From Corylus avellana (lineage: Eukaryota > Streptophyta > Magnoliopsida > Fagales > Betulaceae), in NCBI RefSeq assembly GCF_901000735.1, contig NC_081546.1:14151629-14215628 (forward strand): a stretch of DNA of 64,000 nt. Direction: 5' to 3'. Both the position numbers and the translations under genes were made by a program. Positions within the stretch are counted from its first letter, which is position 1. Every line of letters starts with the position of its first letter. The notes under the pieces are model-generated. The model worked only from the letters and a program-made list of their open reading frames with translations. It was not told where the DNA came from and made no database searches. This document shows positions 10,099 to 20,511 of this stretch, piece after piece.

Positions 10099-11601
10099 AA
10101 TTTTTATTATTTGATTATATTTTTACAACAATGTGTTACACTTGACGGGCATTTGGTTGGAGTATTTATTTGTTTTAGGGACAAGTGTTCTTGCAAGTTT
10201 GGGGGTATGCTGTGAGCCATACCTATTCCAATTAGCATCTCACAAAAAATAGTAGCACAAAAGCTATTATCAACAGTCTGGCTGTAGACGGTAAACTTAA
10301 CGCTCTTGGGAGACACCCGATTCCATGACAAGTGTTTCTACATTCAAGTTTGGGGGTATGCTATGAGCCATACCTAGTCCAACTAGTTTTCTCATCTGCT
10401 GGGTATGATATTTCCCAATTTTTTACACGTTGAGGACAATGTGTAATTCAAGTTTGGGGGTATGGGAAATGCACACACACTTTGTTTGAAATTTTTTTAA
10501 ATTTCAAACAAAAAATAAATAAATAAATGCATGTTCATATTGTTCCTGAGATTTTGGTTGATCTAGAAACTGTGATATGAATTTCATTGCTGAGCTTAAA
10601 ATGTTAAATACATGATCTGATGGCGAGAATTCAAAGTCTGGTTACTTACTTTTGACATTTGAGAATTCACTTGTTTTAATTTTAAATTGCCACAAACACA
10701 TTAGCATGAAATTTGTGGGGTATGACATGTGATTATGATTGTATATGTGTCAATGTCTTAGGTGAAGTTGAATGACTTGTTGGATGGATATTTTGGCATA
10801 TATATAAAAAGAACAAAAAAAAAAAAATGGATCATTGTGAGATTTTTGCTAAGTAACTAGACCTCTCAATAAGCAATGAGTGTTCACGTCAAAAGGTGAA
10901 AATTTTAATATGATTAGTATCATGGCTAGTTTGGTTTCGTAACATTTTTTACTCGAGTTAGTAAGTCCTTAAAGGTGTGCCTTTACACCTAATGCCCTAA
11001 AACCATTTGGTTTGGGAGTTATTGGCTTAACATCATTACATTGGTGAATTAGAAAGCTTAAGGAAACTAAGCATTGTAGAGCCCGAAAAGAAATCAAAGG
11101 AAAAGCAGGTTATGCCTTGGTTATTCATTCTAATGGGAATCCCAGTGAACTTTGAGGTATTGAGTTATTGCGCGTTGGAAATAATTTGGAATCCTCATAG
11201 TTATGTGTTAGTTCACTTTACACTAAATTGAACTTGTGATGCGTTGGCTTGTCTTTTGTAAGTGATTAGACCTTGGAATTCCCATTCATTATGAAGATTG
11301 AGTTTATCTTTTTTAAGCCTGGTAATGAATGAAAATCAGTGTTTTAAGTGATACTTCAACCTTTGAGATATCATAAATTTTGCATAATGTTTGTGGGTAA
11401 CATTTTTGTTAAACCCTCATGAAACTTTACTCGTCCTACTAGGGATGCCTAGGGGTGCCTAGGGGTTTAAAAGCCTTATTGCATACGCTAGATGCAATCA
11501 TACATCCCATGAAAGAATGATTTATCTTATTATTTTTCTATTTTTCATTTATTTTCAGCTTTGTATTGCTAAGGGACTAGCAATATGTAAGTTTGGAGGT
11601 A
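10099..11601 (+). mobile_element. Athila-like 3' internal region, copy 1
   Basis: This 1.5-kb non-coding block is collinear with 14395-15872 and 42840-44186. It contains repeated CAAGTTTGGGGGTATG motifs (about 10194, 10348, 10447 and 11588), ACTCGAGTTAGTAAG, and TGAACTTTGAGGTATTGAG. It ends in the purine-rich AAGTTTGGAGGTA that directly precedes an LTR start, so the last motif is the polypurine tract. No pol coding sequence is present in front of it. Confidence 0.75.
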
Positions 11602-13791
11602 TGATAAGTGCTAAAATATGTATATTTTAGCACCTTAATTTACATTTGTTAATTTCTTAGTCATGTTATTTTGTGCTATTTTATTTCCTTTATGTGTTTT
11701 CTTAAGTTTTTAGGGTTTCTGAAGAAAAGCAAGTGTTTTCAGAAAGTTTCAGACTTAAAAGACAAATTGGGAAAAAGCTGGAAGCCATAGGATCGATCAA
11801 AGCCCAATCTTTGCTTGAGCGCACCTGTCTTGTGTGGTTGTCGATTTTCATAGATTTATGCTTCCTTAAAGAACAACTGTTAAGTGCTAAAATATTCATA
11901 TTTTAAACCCTTAACTTACATGTATTAATCCTTTAGTTTTGGTAATTTATGTTATTTTACTTCCTTTTTGTATTTTCTTTGTTTTATAGGTTTTTGGAAG
12001 AAAAGAAAGCGTTTCAAAAAAAGTTTCAAGCTTAAAGGGCAAATTGGGAAGACCTATAAGATATGGTTAAGGTTAACCAATCATGGTTAAGTTTAATCAA
12101 ATAAAGGAAATTATTAAATCGGAATTTCTCAAATTGGAGTCAAAATCGGATTGGATTCAAAATTGGATTCTGCACATGTCTCGGTATTTTGACCATAACT
12201 TTCAGCTCAAATATCCGATTGAGGTGATTCAAGTGGCATTGGAAAGCTAACTCAAAATTATACAAATCATTATGAAATATAATTTTCATAATGCGGAGCT
12301 CCACAATGCCAAAATCACCCCACAAGATAAGAACGCAATTATAGACGAATCCTATCCCAATTTGGACTTGGGTTTCCTCTATCCTAATTGGACTAGGACT
12401 TAAATCTCCAAAATTCCTAGGATTACTAGGGCTTCTAGGACTCTCCTAAGCCCTATAAATAGACCTCTAAGCCTCACAATTCAATAGACAATTGGAAGGA
12501 GACAACTTTGGGGAGAGGAATTGGAGGCTACTTCAAGGAGTCGTTTTTGATTCTTTCTTTCCCTTTCCTTTTTAGTTTTATTTTAATTATGTATAACTCA
12601 CTCTTAAGGAGGGCTAGATTGAAGCCCTAATTATGTTTATTTAATATTTCAATATTGGCGCCTTTGTGATAATCATATTGTGTTGCTTAACTTTATTAAT
12701 TCCTATTTTCTTGAATTCCTCATATGTATGTTATTGGCCATTATATGCATGTGGTATGGATTAGTTAATTAAATCAATTTGGATGACCGAGTCCTGGGTT
12801 TAATAATAGTAACAAAAGAAATTCACACCGAATTTTTGGGTTAATCAACATAGAAAACCGAGAGAATACACCCATGCCCTAGGCCTCATGTGCTTGTCGA
12901 TTTCCACAAAATTAAGTTTTCTTAAAGAACAACTTAGTATATACCCATGCTAAATCCCTTAAGAAAGAAAGAGTTAGAGTATACACCCATGCCTAACTCG
13001 TTGCTTAGGGAAATCAATACCTTAAGAAGTATACACCCATGTCCTTAGGTTGGCAAACATTAGGTATTCATAATATGATTTGATCATTGGCATATTGTTA
13101 TATTAGTTGAGTATAATTAGTGGTGGATATCAAAGTCCTACCTTTATTTTATCTTTATATCTTTTTATTTTTTTCATAATATCAATCTCGTGACAATTTT
13201 GATATTTTAATTAATTCTAAATAAAATCAATAATCCTCATGGGGTCGATCTCGTACTTATTGCACTATATTATCGTTTGATCTTGTGCACTTGCGAGTAA
13301 AACGTACTAAATATTATCTATTAATTTAGGTAGTATTTAGCACAACAACAATTTAGTAGATACCATGCTAAATCCTTTGGGGAAAAAACGAACTAGAGTA
13401 GACACCATGCCTAGTTCGTTGCTAGGGAAATCAATAACTTAAAGAGTAGATACCAAGCCCTTAGGTTGACAAACATTGGATATCTAGAGATAATCAGAAT
13501 ATTGGCATATTGTTAATCTTATTTGAGTGTGGTTAGTAGGGGATTTCAAAACCCTATCTTTTATAGTTTAGTTTATCTTTTATGTTATTTCTTTAGTTTA
13601 ATTTAGTTTATCTATGACAATTGAGTTATTTCCATTAATTAAATATGAAAATACGTTTTAAGCATAATTTACCAATCTTCATGGGAATGATCTCGTATTT
13701 GCCTGCTATACTATTGTTTTGATCTTGTGCACTTGCGAGTAAAACGTAGCAAATATTTGCCTATTAATTTAGGTGGATATTTTTCACAACA
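11602..13791 (+). mobile_element. Athila-like LTR split by a nested LTR
   Basis: The outer LTR begins TGATAAGTGCTAAAATATG at 11602 and ends TTTTTCACAACA at 13791. A second LTR occupies 11878-13347, leaving outer parts 11602-11877 and 13353-13791. It is preceded by a polypurine tract and followed by a decayed PBS, so it serves as the LTR of both the element to its left and the one to its right. Confidence 0.8.
11878..13347 (+). mobile_element. Nested solo LTR, 1470 bp, with target-site duplication
   Basis: It begins TGTTAAGTGCTAAAATATTC and ends TTTAGCACAACA. The flanking ACAAC (11873-11877) and ACAAT (13348-13352) are a 5-bp duplication with one change. The related uninterrupted LTR at 15873-17739 reads ACAACTTAGTAGATACC at this point, which confirms the empty site. 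A TATA box (CCTATAAATAGACC) lies at about 12462-12475. There is no internal sequence, so it is a solo LTR left by recombination. Confidence 0.85.
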
Positions 13792-14394
13792 AGTTTTTGA
13801 ATTTTAGGTGAATATTAGGTGAATATTTGCTGTTCCCGAGGATTGTGTTAAATTGTGTTTAGAATTTTTTTCCTTTAGTTTATTTTAATTTTAATTTATG
13901 TTTTTTTTTTATTTGTTTCTGTTTATTTTAATTCTGTATTTTTTTTTTTTGTTAATTAACTTTATTTTTTGTTTTTAATTTTTCTTTGTTTCTGTCCGCA
14001 AGTCTATTCCAATTTGCGGCAGTGCGATCGAGCGCATCGCTGCTAAACAAGAGTATTGATGCTGTTGTAGCAGCTGTTCTATTTTCATCCGTAATAGTGC
14101 AATCGAGCGCATGTCCACATCAATTGAGCACACCATTGTCAAACTATTTCTTTTTTTGCGGGAGTGAGACCTAAAACCCAATAAGAGGAATCAAGCATAC
14201 CAATGCGATCGATCACATGTCCTCTGTGATCGAGCGCACCTTCAGGCAATAGTACTGAAGTTGCTGAAAATTCCGAATCTGATTGGTTTCTTTTTCATGC
14301 AGGGTCATCAATCTCAGAATTTATCCATACGATACCGGCCCTATGCACTTGAGCCCTCCATCAGGCCATGATACATGATCTCCTTCCAGGTTTT
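13792..14394 (+). mobile_element. Athila-like leader with decayed PBS
   Basis: After the LTR end the sequence contains CCCGAGGATTGTGTTAAATT (about 13836), like the conserved GTTGCCGGGGATTGTG that follows the PBS in Athila elements; the PBS itself is degraded. Further on lie several CGATCGAGCGCA-like motifs (for example about 14027, 14101 and 14228). The gag and pol genes that should follow are absent; 3' internal sequence begins at about 14395. Confidence 0.6.
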
Positions 14395-15872
14395 ATTATC
14401 TCCATTGTTATTTAATTTTTATTCTTTGATCATATTTTTACAATAATGTGTTACACTTGATTGGCATTTGATTGGAGTATTTATTTATTTTAGGGACAAG
14501 TGTTCTTGCAAGTTTGGGGGTATGCTATGAGCCATTCCTATTCCAACTAGCATCTCACAAAGAATGGTAGCACGGAAACTACTATCAACAACCCCATTCA
14601 TGACAAGTGTTCCTACATTCAAGTTTGGGGTGTGCTATGAGTCATACCTAATCTAACTTTCTGATCTCCCGGGTATGATCTTTCCATTTTTTTTACACAT
14701 TGAGGACAATGTGTAATTCAAGTTTTGGGGTATAGGGAACACACACACACTTTGTCTGAAATTTTTTATTTTTTAAAAAAATTTGAAAAAAAAAAAAATG
14801 CATGTTCATATTATTCATGAGATTTTGGTTGATCTAGAAACTGTTATATGAATTCCATTGTTAAGCTTAAAATGTTTAACACATAATCTGATGGCGAGAA
14901 TTGAAAGTCTGGTTACTTACTTTTGACATTTGAGAATTCACTTGTTTTAATTTTAAATTGCCGCAAGCACATTAGCAAGAAATTTGTGGGGTATGACATG
15001 TGATTATGATTGTATATGTGTCAATGTCTTGGGTGAAGCTGGGTGACTTGTTGGATGGATACTTTGGCGTATATATAAAAAGAAAAAAAAAAGAAAAAAA
15101 AAATTTGATCATTGTGAGATTTTTGCTAAGTAACTCAACTCAACCTCTTGCCTCAATAAGCAATGAATGTTCACTTCAAAAGGTGAAAAATTGAATATGA
15201 TTAATATCATGGCTAGTTTGGTTTCGTACCCCTTTTGACTCGAGTTAGTAAGTCCTTAGGGGTGTGTCTTTACACCTAATGCCCTAAAGCCATCTAGTTT
15301 GGGAGTCATTGGCTTAACACTCGTTACATGAGTGAATTAGAAAGTTTAAGGAAACTAAGCATTGTAGAGCCTGAAAAGAAAAGAAAAGAAAGTTATGCCT
15401 TAGTTATTTATTCGATGGGAATCCCAGTGAACTTTGAGGTATTGAGTCATTGCACATTGGAAATAATTTGGAAGCCTCATAGTTATGTGTTAGTTCACTT
15501 TACACTAAATTGAACTTGTGATGCGTTAGCTTGTCTTTTATAAGTGATTAGACTTTGGAATTCCAATTCATTGTGAAGATAGAGTTTATCTTTTTAAGCT
15601 TGGTAATAAATGAAAATCAGTGTTTTAAGTGATACTTCAACCTTTGGGATATCATAAATTTAGCATAATGTTTGTGGGTAACATTTTTGTTAAACCCTCA
15701 CGAGACTTCACTTGTCCTACTAGGAATGCCTAGGGGTTGAAAATGCTTGTTGTATACGTTAAATGCAATCGTACATCCCACGAAAGAAGGATTTATCTTG
15801 TTATTTTTCTGTTTTTCATTTATTTTTAGTTTTGTATTACTAAGGGACTAGTAATATGTAAGTTTGAGGGCA
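14395..15872 (+). mobile_element. Athila-like 3' internal region, copy 2
   Basis: It is collinear with 10099-11601, with the same CAAGTTTGGGGGTATG motifs (about 14512, 14620 and 14720) and ending GTAAGTTTGAGGGCA before the LTR at 15873. It is non-coding, and joins directly to the leader region on its left, so this element lacks gag and pol altogether. Confidence 0.75.
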
Positions 15873-17739
15873 TGATAAGTGCTAATATGTACATATTTTA
15901 GCCCCTTAGTTTACATTTGTTAATTTCTTAGTCTTGTTATTTTGTGCTATTTTACTTCCTTTTTGTGTTTTCTTATGTTTTAGGGTTTTTAAAGAAAAGC
16001 AAGTGTTTTCGGCAAGTTTTCGACTAAAAAGATAAATTGGGAAAAAGCTGGAAGCTATTGGATGGATCGTAGCCCAATCTAGGCTTGAGCACACCTACGC
16101 TTGAGTGCAAGACAACCAGGATCGAGCGCACCAGCGCTCGATAACATATCAAGCCAGGCGCGAGCACAAGATGGGCACGAGCAGCCAACACAAGGATCGG
16201 TGGCAGGAGTGCGATCGAGCGCACCAACCTACGATCAAGCGCACTCGTGCGGCCCAGATGCGGAAAGAGTCATTTTCCACTTCAATTTAGGTTTACTTTA
16301 TCCTACTTGTACTAGGAAATAAACCTACGATTTTACTAGGTTTTCTAGAGCTTCTAGGGTTTTCCAAAGCCTATAAATAGACCTCTAAGCTCTGGAAAAG
16401 AACTGAAGGCTAGATCAAGAGGAGTTTTGATTTTTCTTCTCTTTCCCTTTTATTTTTGTTATATAGTTAGTAATTTAATTAGGGCTAGTTTGAAGCTCTA
16501 ATCATGTTTATTTAGGATTGTAATATTGGCGCCTTTGCTACAATTATCTTTTGGGTGTTTATTTTGATTACTTCCAATTTACTTGAATTCTTCATATGAA
16601 TGTGTTTGATTATATGCATGTGCTTGGATTTGTGTTATTTAAGTCAATTTGGATGGCTGAGTCCTTGGCTTAATAAAGTGATAAAAGAACCCCATCACAG
16701 GTTCTTGGGCTAATCAACATGAGGAATTGGGACTAGATACCATGCCCTAGGCCTTGTGTAGTTGTCGATTTTCATAGTTTTATGCTTTCTTAAAGAACAA
16801 CTTAGTAGATACCATGCTAAATCCTTTGGGGAAGAAAAGAACTAGAATAGATGATGAGAATCAACAAGCACCATTAAAGGATCCATTGCATGTTCCAATT
16901 GGGCCTATTACTATAGCAAGATCCAAGAAGATCAAAGAAGCACTTAATGGGGATTCAAGAGATTTGGGCTGGTTCTAAACTGGGGCATTCCAAGCTTGGC
17001 TCAAAGGAAGATGGAGGCGTAATAAATTTAATTCAAGCTACTGATGGGGCTGATCTTGCTTAATTGAGCATAATTTCCTTAGCAACGTCATGGATTAATG
17101 GTTGATTATGGCTGATTGACTTTCCAATTACATACCAATTAATTGGCTGATTGGCTTTCCAATTACATACTAACTAATTGGTTGATTGACTTACCTATCT
17201 CAGACCTTCCTTTGGTTCGCATTTCATTTATAAACATTGGGTTGGGGTTTTCTATCAAAAAAATCTAAATTTTAGCTTTCTTGAGTCAATATTCCAATAT
17301 TGTTTGTTGGGTCTCAAAAGTATGTCAATTGAGGTTCGCATCATTAGAGTAGATACCATGCCTAACTCGTTGTTTAGGAAAATCAATAGTTTAAGGAGTA
17401 GATACCATGCCCTTAGGTTGACAAACATTGGATATCTAGAGATAATTGGAATATTGGTATATTGTTAATCTTATTTGAGTATGGTTAGTGGTGGATTTCA
17501 AAACCCTAATCCTTTTAGGTTTAGTTTATCTTTTATTTTATTTGTTTAGTTTAATTCAATCTATGGCAATTGTTTTAAAACCGTTAATTAAATAGGAAAT
17601 TACATTCTAAGCATAATTTACCAATCCTTGTGGGAATGATTTCGTATTTGCCTATTGTACTATCATTTGATCTGGTGCACTTGAGAGTAAAACGTAGTAG
17701 ATATTCGCCTATTAATTTAGGTGGGTATTTGTCACAACA
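15873..17739 (+). mobile_element. Athila-like 3' LTR with a 492-bp insertion
   Basis: It begins TGATAAGTGCTAATATGTAC and ends TGTCACAACA. It aligns along its length to the other Athila-like LTRs (TATAAATAGACCTCTAAGC at about 16371, GGCGCCTTTGCTACAATTA at about 16529, TTGCACTTGCGAGTAAAACG-like end). It holds an unrelated block at 16853-17344. U3 contains a cluster of GATCGAGCGCAC-type motifs at 16095-16250. Confidence 0.8.
16853..17344 (+). mobile_element. 492-bp insertion carrying the tail of a Ty3/gypsy pol
   Basis: The block is flanked by TAGAATAGAT (16843-16852) and TAGAGTAGAT (17345-17354), an imperfect 10-bp duplication. Its ends are short inverted repeats (ATGATGAGAA against ATGATGCGAA). 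From 16853 it reads DENQQAPLKDPLHVPIGPIT and then RSKKIKEALNG, a sequence typical of the end of chromovirus polyproteins, then stops. The rest is non-coding. It may be a small non-autonomous element that captured or retained a pol tail; the type is uncertain. Confidence 0.5.
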
Positions 17740-18117
17740 GTAGACATGCTCATATAATACGCGTGGTTAGTCAAGTGACATATCTCACATTTTTAAGGAA
17801 AGTGTTCGTAAGAGTTTTCTAAAAAGGTTCGAGCACTCGTGTACTATTCATGCGAGCGCTCGTGTATTGTTCACAAAAAGTAAAAAATGGTTAAAGGTAT
17901 GATCTCACAAGAGTGGCGTGAGATCCAGGTGAGCGCTCGGGTGGTCCTCTGGACGAGTGCTCGCCTAGTGAGGGTATTTTGGGCTTTTTGCTCCAAAAGT
18001 TGTTGAGGGCTTGGGTTATGTTGAGGTGGCTTAGGATTTTCTATTTAGGGCTAATTTAGAAGGCTATTAACTTGTTGAGTAAGGGTTTAAAACTTTTTTA
18101 AAAGTCGGGGTATTACA
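17740..18117 (+). mobile_element. LTR tail, Tekay/Del-like
   Basis: The segment is non-coding and ends AAAGTCGGGGTATTACA at 18117, an end shared with chromovirus LTRs. It has four imperfect palindromes around CGAGCGCTCG (about 17829, 17852, 17930 and 17953). Its left side is cut by the Athila-like LTR, so only the 3' part remains. Confidence 0.4.
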
Positions 18118-18850
18118 ACTATCGTGATGTTCACTCCGCTCTCATCTACTTGGCCTTCCACTGGTGTTAATATGAGCCACTAATTCCAACAATTAGCCTC
18201 CTTGTCACTTTTCTTTCTCGATTGGTCAAACACAAGCCTTTCTTTTGTAAGACGAATAATCTCTTGTCGTTCTTCCGTTTCTCTTTTCTTGGGATTTCTT
18301 CTTGTCTTCCTTCATATCATTAATTACCTCCACAAGATTTAAAGCCATACAGTCTTGCCTCCTTCATGCTTTCTCTCTTTTTGGGCATTCTTGCCAATTG
18401 GCCTCTCCAAGTCAACAACCGTTGATCGATGCACATCATCTTCCCCTAAATGTATTGACTTTGGAGTCGAAGAAGGCTCTTGTGAAAGTAATTTTCTTTT
18501 TGCTTTGTTTGACTCCTTTAGCCACCAATGTTTTCCATTTTGGATGACATCTCATTGTATTCCAACAATGTTCAAAATGAAAGTGACTGTCGTGGAGCTA
18601 GTGATACAAAATCTTAGCTTCCGCAATTTGAAAAATTACCAAAGATTCATAAATAAAATCTTGATACTAATTAGTCATTGGCTCAATAATTCAATAATTA
18701 AGATACGACAATCCATCCATACCTCGTCTACTTCGGTAGCACCACTTGGGCGTTTTGCTTCAATTTGACCTACCTTGGCACCAAACTTGTTAACGGCTTT
18801 TTGGATTGTTTGCCATCAATTCGTTAGAGAGTTCACAGAACATACAAAAC
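18118..18850 (-). pseudogene. Relic of a NAM-associated / GT-like ORF
   Basis: Read on the minus strand from about 18840, broken frames spell parts of the plant 'No apical meristem-associated C-terminal domain' family: a segment like RWQTIQKAVNKF.AKVGQIEA, then SSTPKSIHLGEDDVHRSTVV and DLERPIGKNAQKERKHEG. Many stops and at least one frameshift are present. These proteins accompany PIF/Harbinger-type transposases or occur as host gene families. The assignment rests on pattern recognition of the motif order. Confidence 0.55.
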
Positions 18851-19117
18851 AATTTCACTTTTTATATATTCATAGTGTGCATGAACTATACCCCAAAATG
18901 TTGAGCTTTTTTTATTGGTACCATCAATTGGATCCATACTAATAGTGAGCCAAGCCAATACTAATGCGTTGTCTTCTTATACACTAAAGTTTCCTTTCCG
19001 TTGAGCTCTTTTAGTGGTGGATTCAATTTGAGGTTGATTGTCTTAGGAATCAATGGTCTCATATAGAGGAGCTAGCATATATGCATTGTACTCATAATTT
19101 ATCTCGTATATGAGAGG

Positions 19118-20506
19118 TGTTGTGCAAATTTTAATATACTCGCAAGTGCACGAATCGTTTGCAATATAATGTTTTGCAAGTGGGAAGTCGAACCCATAGA
19201 GAATTGTATTTTTGATAGAGTTATTTAAATATCAACTAATTAAATCCTAACCTAGTTCCAAAAGGGTTTTGAATTTTGGTTTTAAAAATTAAAAGACAAA
19301 CATAAACTAATTAAAATAAACTAAGAGATAAAATACTAAGATTTGAGAATTCACACTTACCGAATTATAACAACATACTTCCATATTTATCATTAATTTG
19401 AAGTTTTAACAATTAAAATCTTAGATATGTTTTACTATGCTTCAAACAATTAATCAAAATTATCCTATGTATCCATTCATTGCACAAATCACAAGAGGAA
19501 TTCAATATCAATTAAATTATCAAATGTATCTGTAAATCACAAAAGATATCCAATCTTAATAGAAACACCAAATGTATCTGTAGAGCAAATCACAAGTGAT
19601 ATCCAATTATTTAGGCAAATAAAATTAAGCAATCAATTATGTGAAATTATCTTAAATCATCAAGTGTATCTTTAAATCATAAAAGATATCCAAGAATCAC
19701 TTTACACATTGAAAATAAGTAAAACAATTGAAATATTAAACCCAATAAAATCAGATAAATAAAGACTTACATGAAAGTATTGATGTTCTTTATCGGTGAG
19801 GCTTCATCCCCAACTTTAGTTGGAAATTTAGCTCCACATAAAAATAAAACCTAAATCTAAAGAAAACCTAAACTAAAAAGAGAAAAACTGTAAAATTTTG
19901 CTCTCTCGAATTCTCTATCCTTTCTTGAATGCAAAGAAGTCTATTTATAGGCTTAGAGAAGTCTTAGAAGTCCTATTAAACCTAGATAATTCAGAGATCT
20001 GTCTCCCAGTCAAAATAAAAGTCTGAAATCGGAATAGGATTCGTCCAGATTTGTGTCCTTTTATTGCGGGGCGATTTTGGCATAGTAACCGTCCGAATTT
20101 GGAAAATCCTATATTCACAATGAACTGTATTATTTTGAGTTAGCTTTCCAATGCCACTTGAATCACTTCAATATGATATTTGAGCAGAAAGTATGGCCAA
20201 AATATTGAGACGTGTGCAGAATTTGAATTTAAATCCAATCCGAAATTTTATCAAATCTGAACTTGATCTTTAATCCGATTTAACATTTTCTTGAATTTGG
20301 TTAGACTTAACCACATCATCTAGGTCTTCTCAAAGTATGCTTTCTTTCAAACTCTGCATTTTTCCCTTTAAAGTTGTAGTTTTTCTTTAATGACCTACAA
20401 AACATTAAAAACACAAAACTAACACAAAATATGAAATAACGGCACAACTAAAGGATTAACTAATGTAAATAAAGGGGTCCAAGTATGCAATATTTGGCAC
20501 TTATCA
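19118..20506 (-). mobile_element. Solo Athila-like LTR, 1389 bp, with TSD AGAGG
   Basis: On the plus strand it starts TGTTGTGCAAATTTTAATAT and ends TATTTGGCACTTATCA; reversed it runs TGATAAGTGCC...TTTGCACAACA, the same ends as the other LTRs here. The 5-bp sequence AGAGG lies immediately on both sides (19113-19117 and 20507-20511), a perfect target-site duplication. No internal region remains. Confidence 0.92.
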
Positions 20507-20511
20507 AGAGG

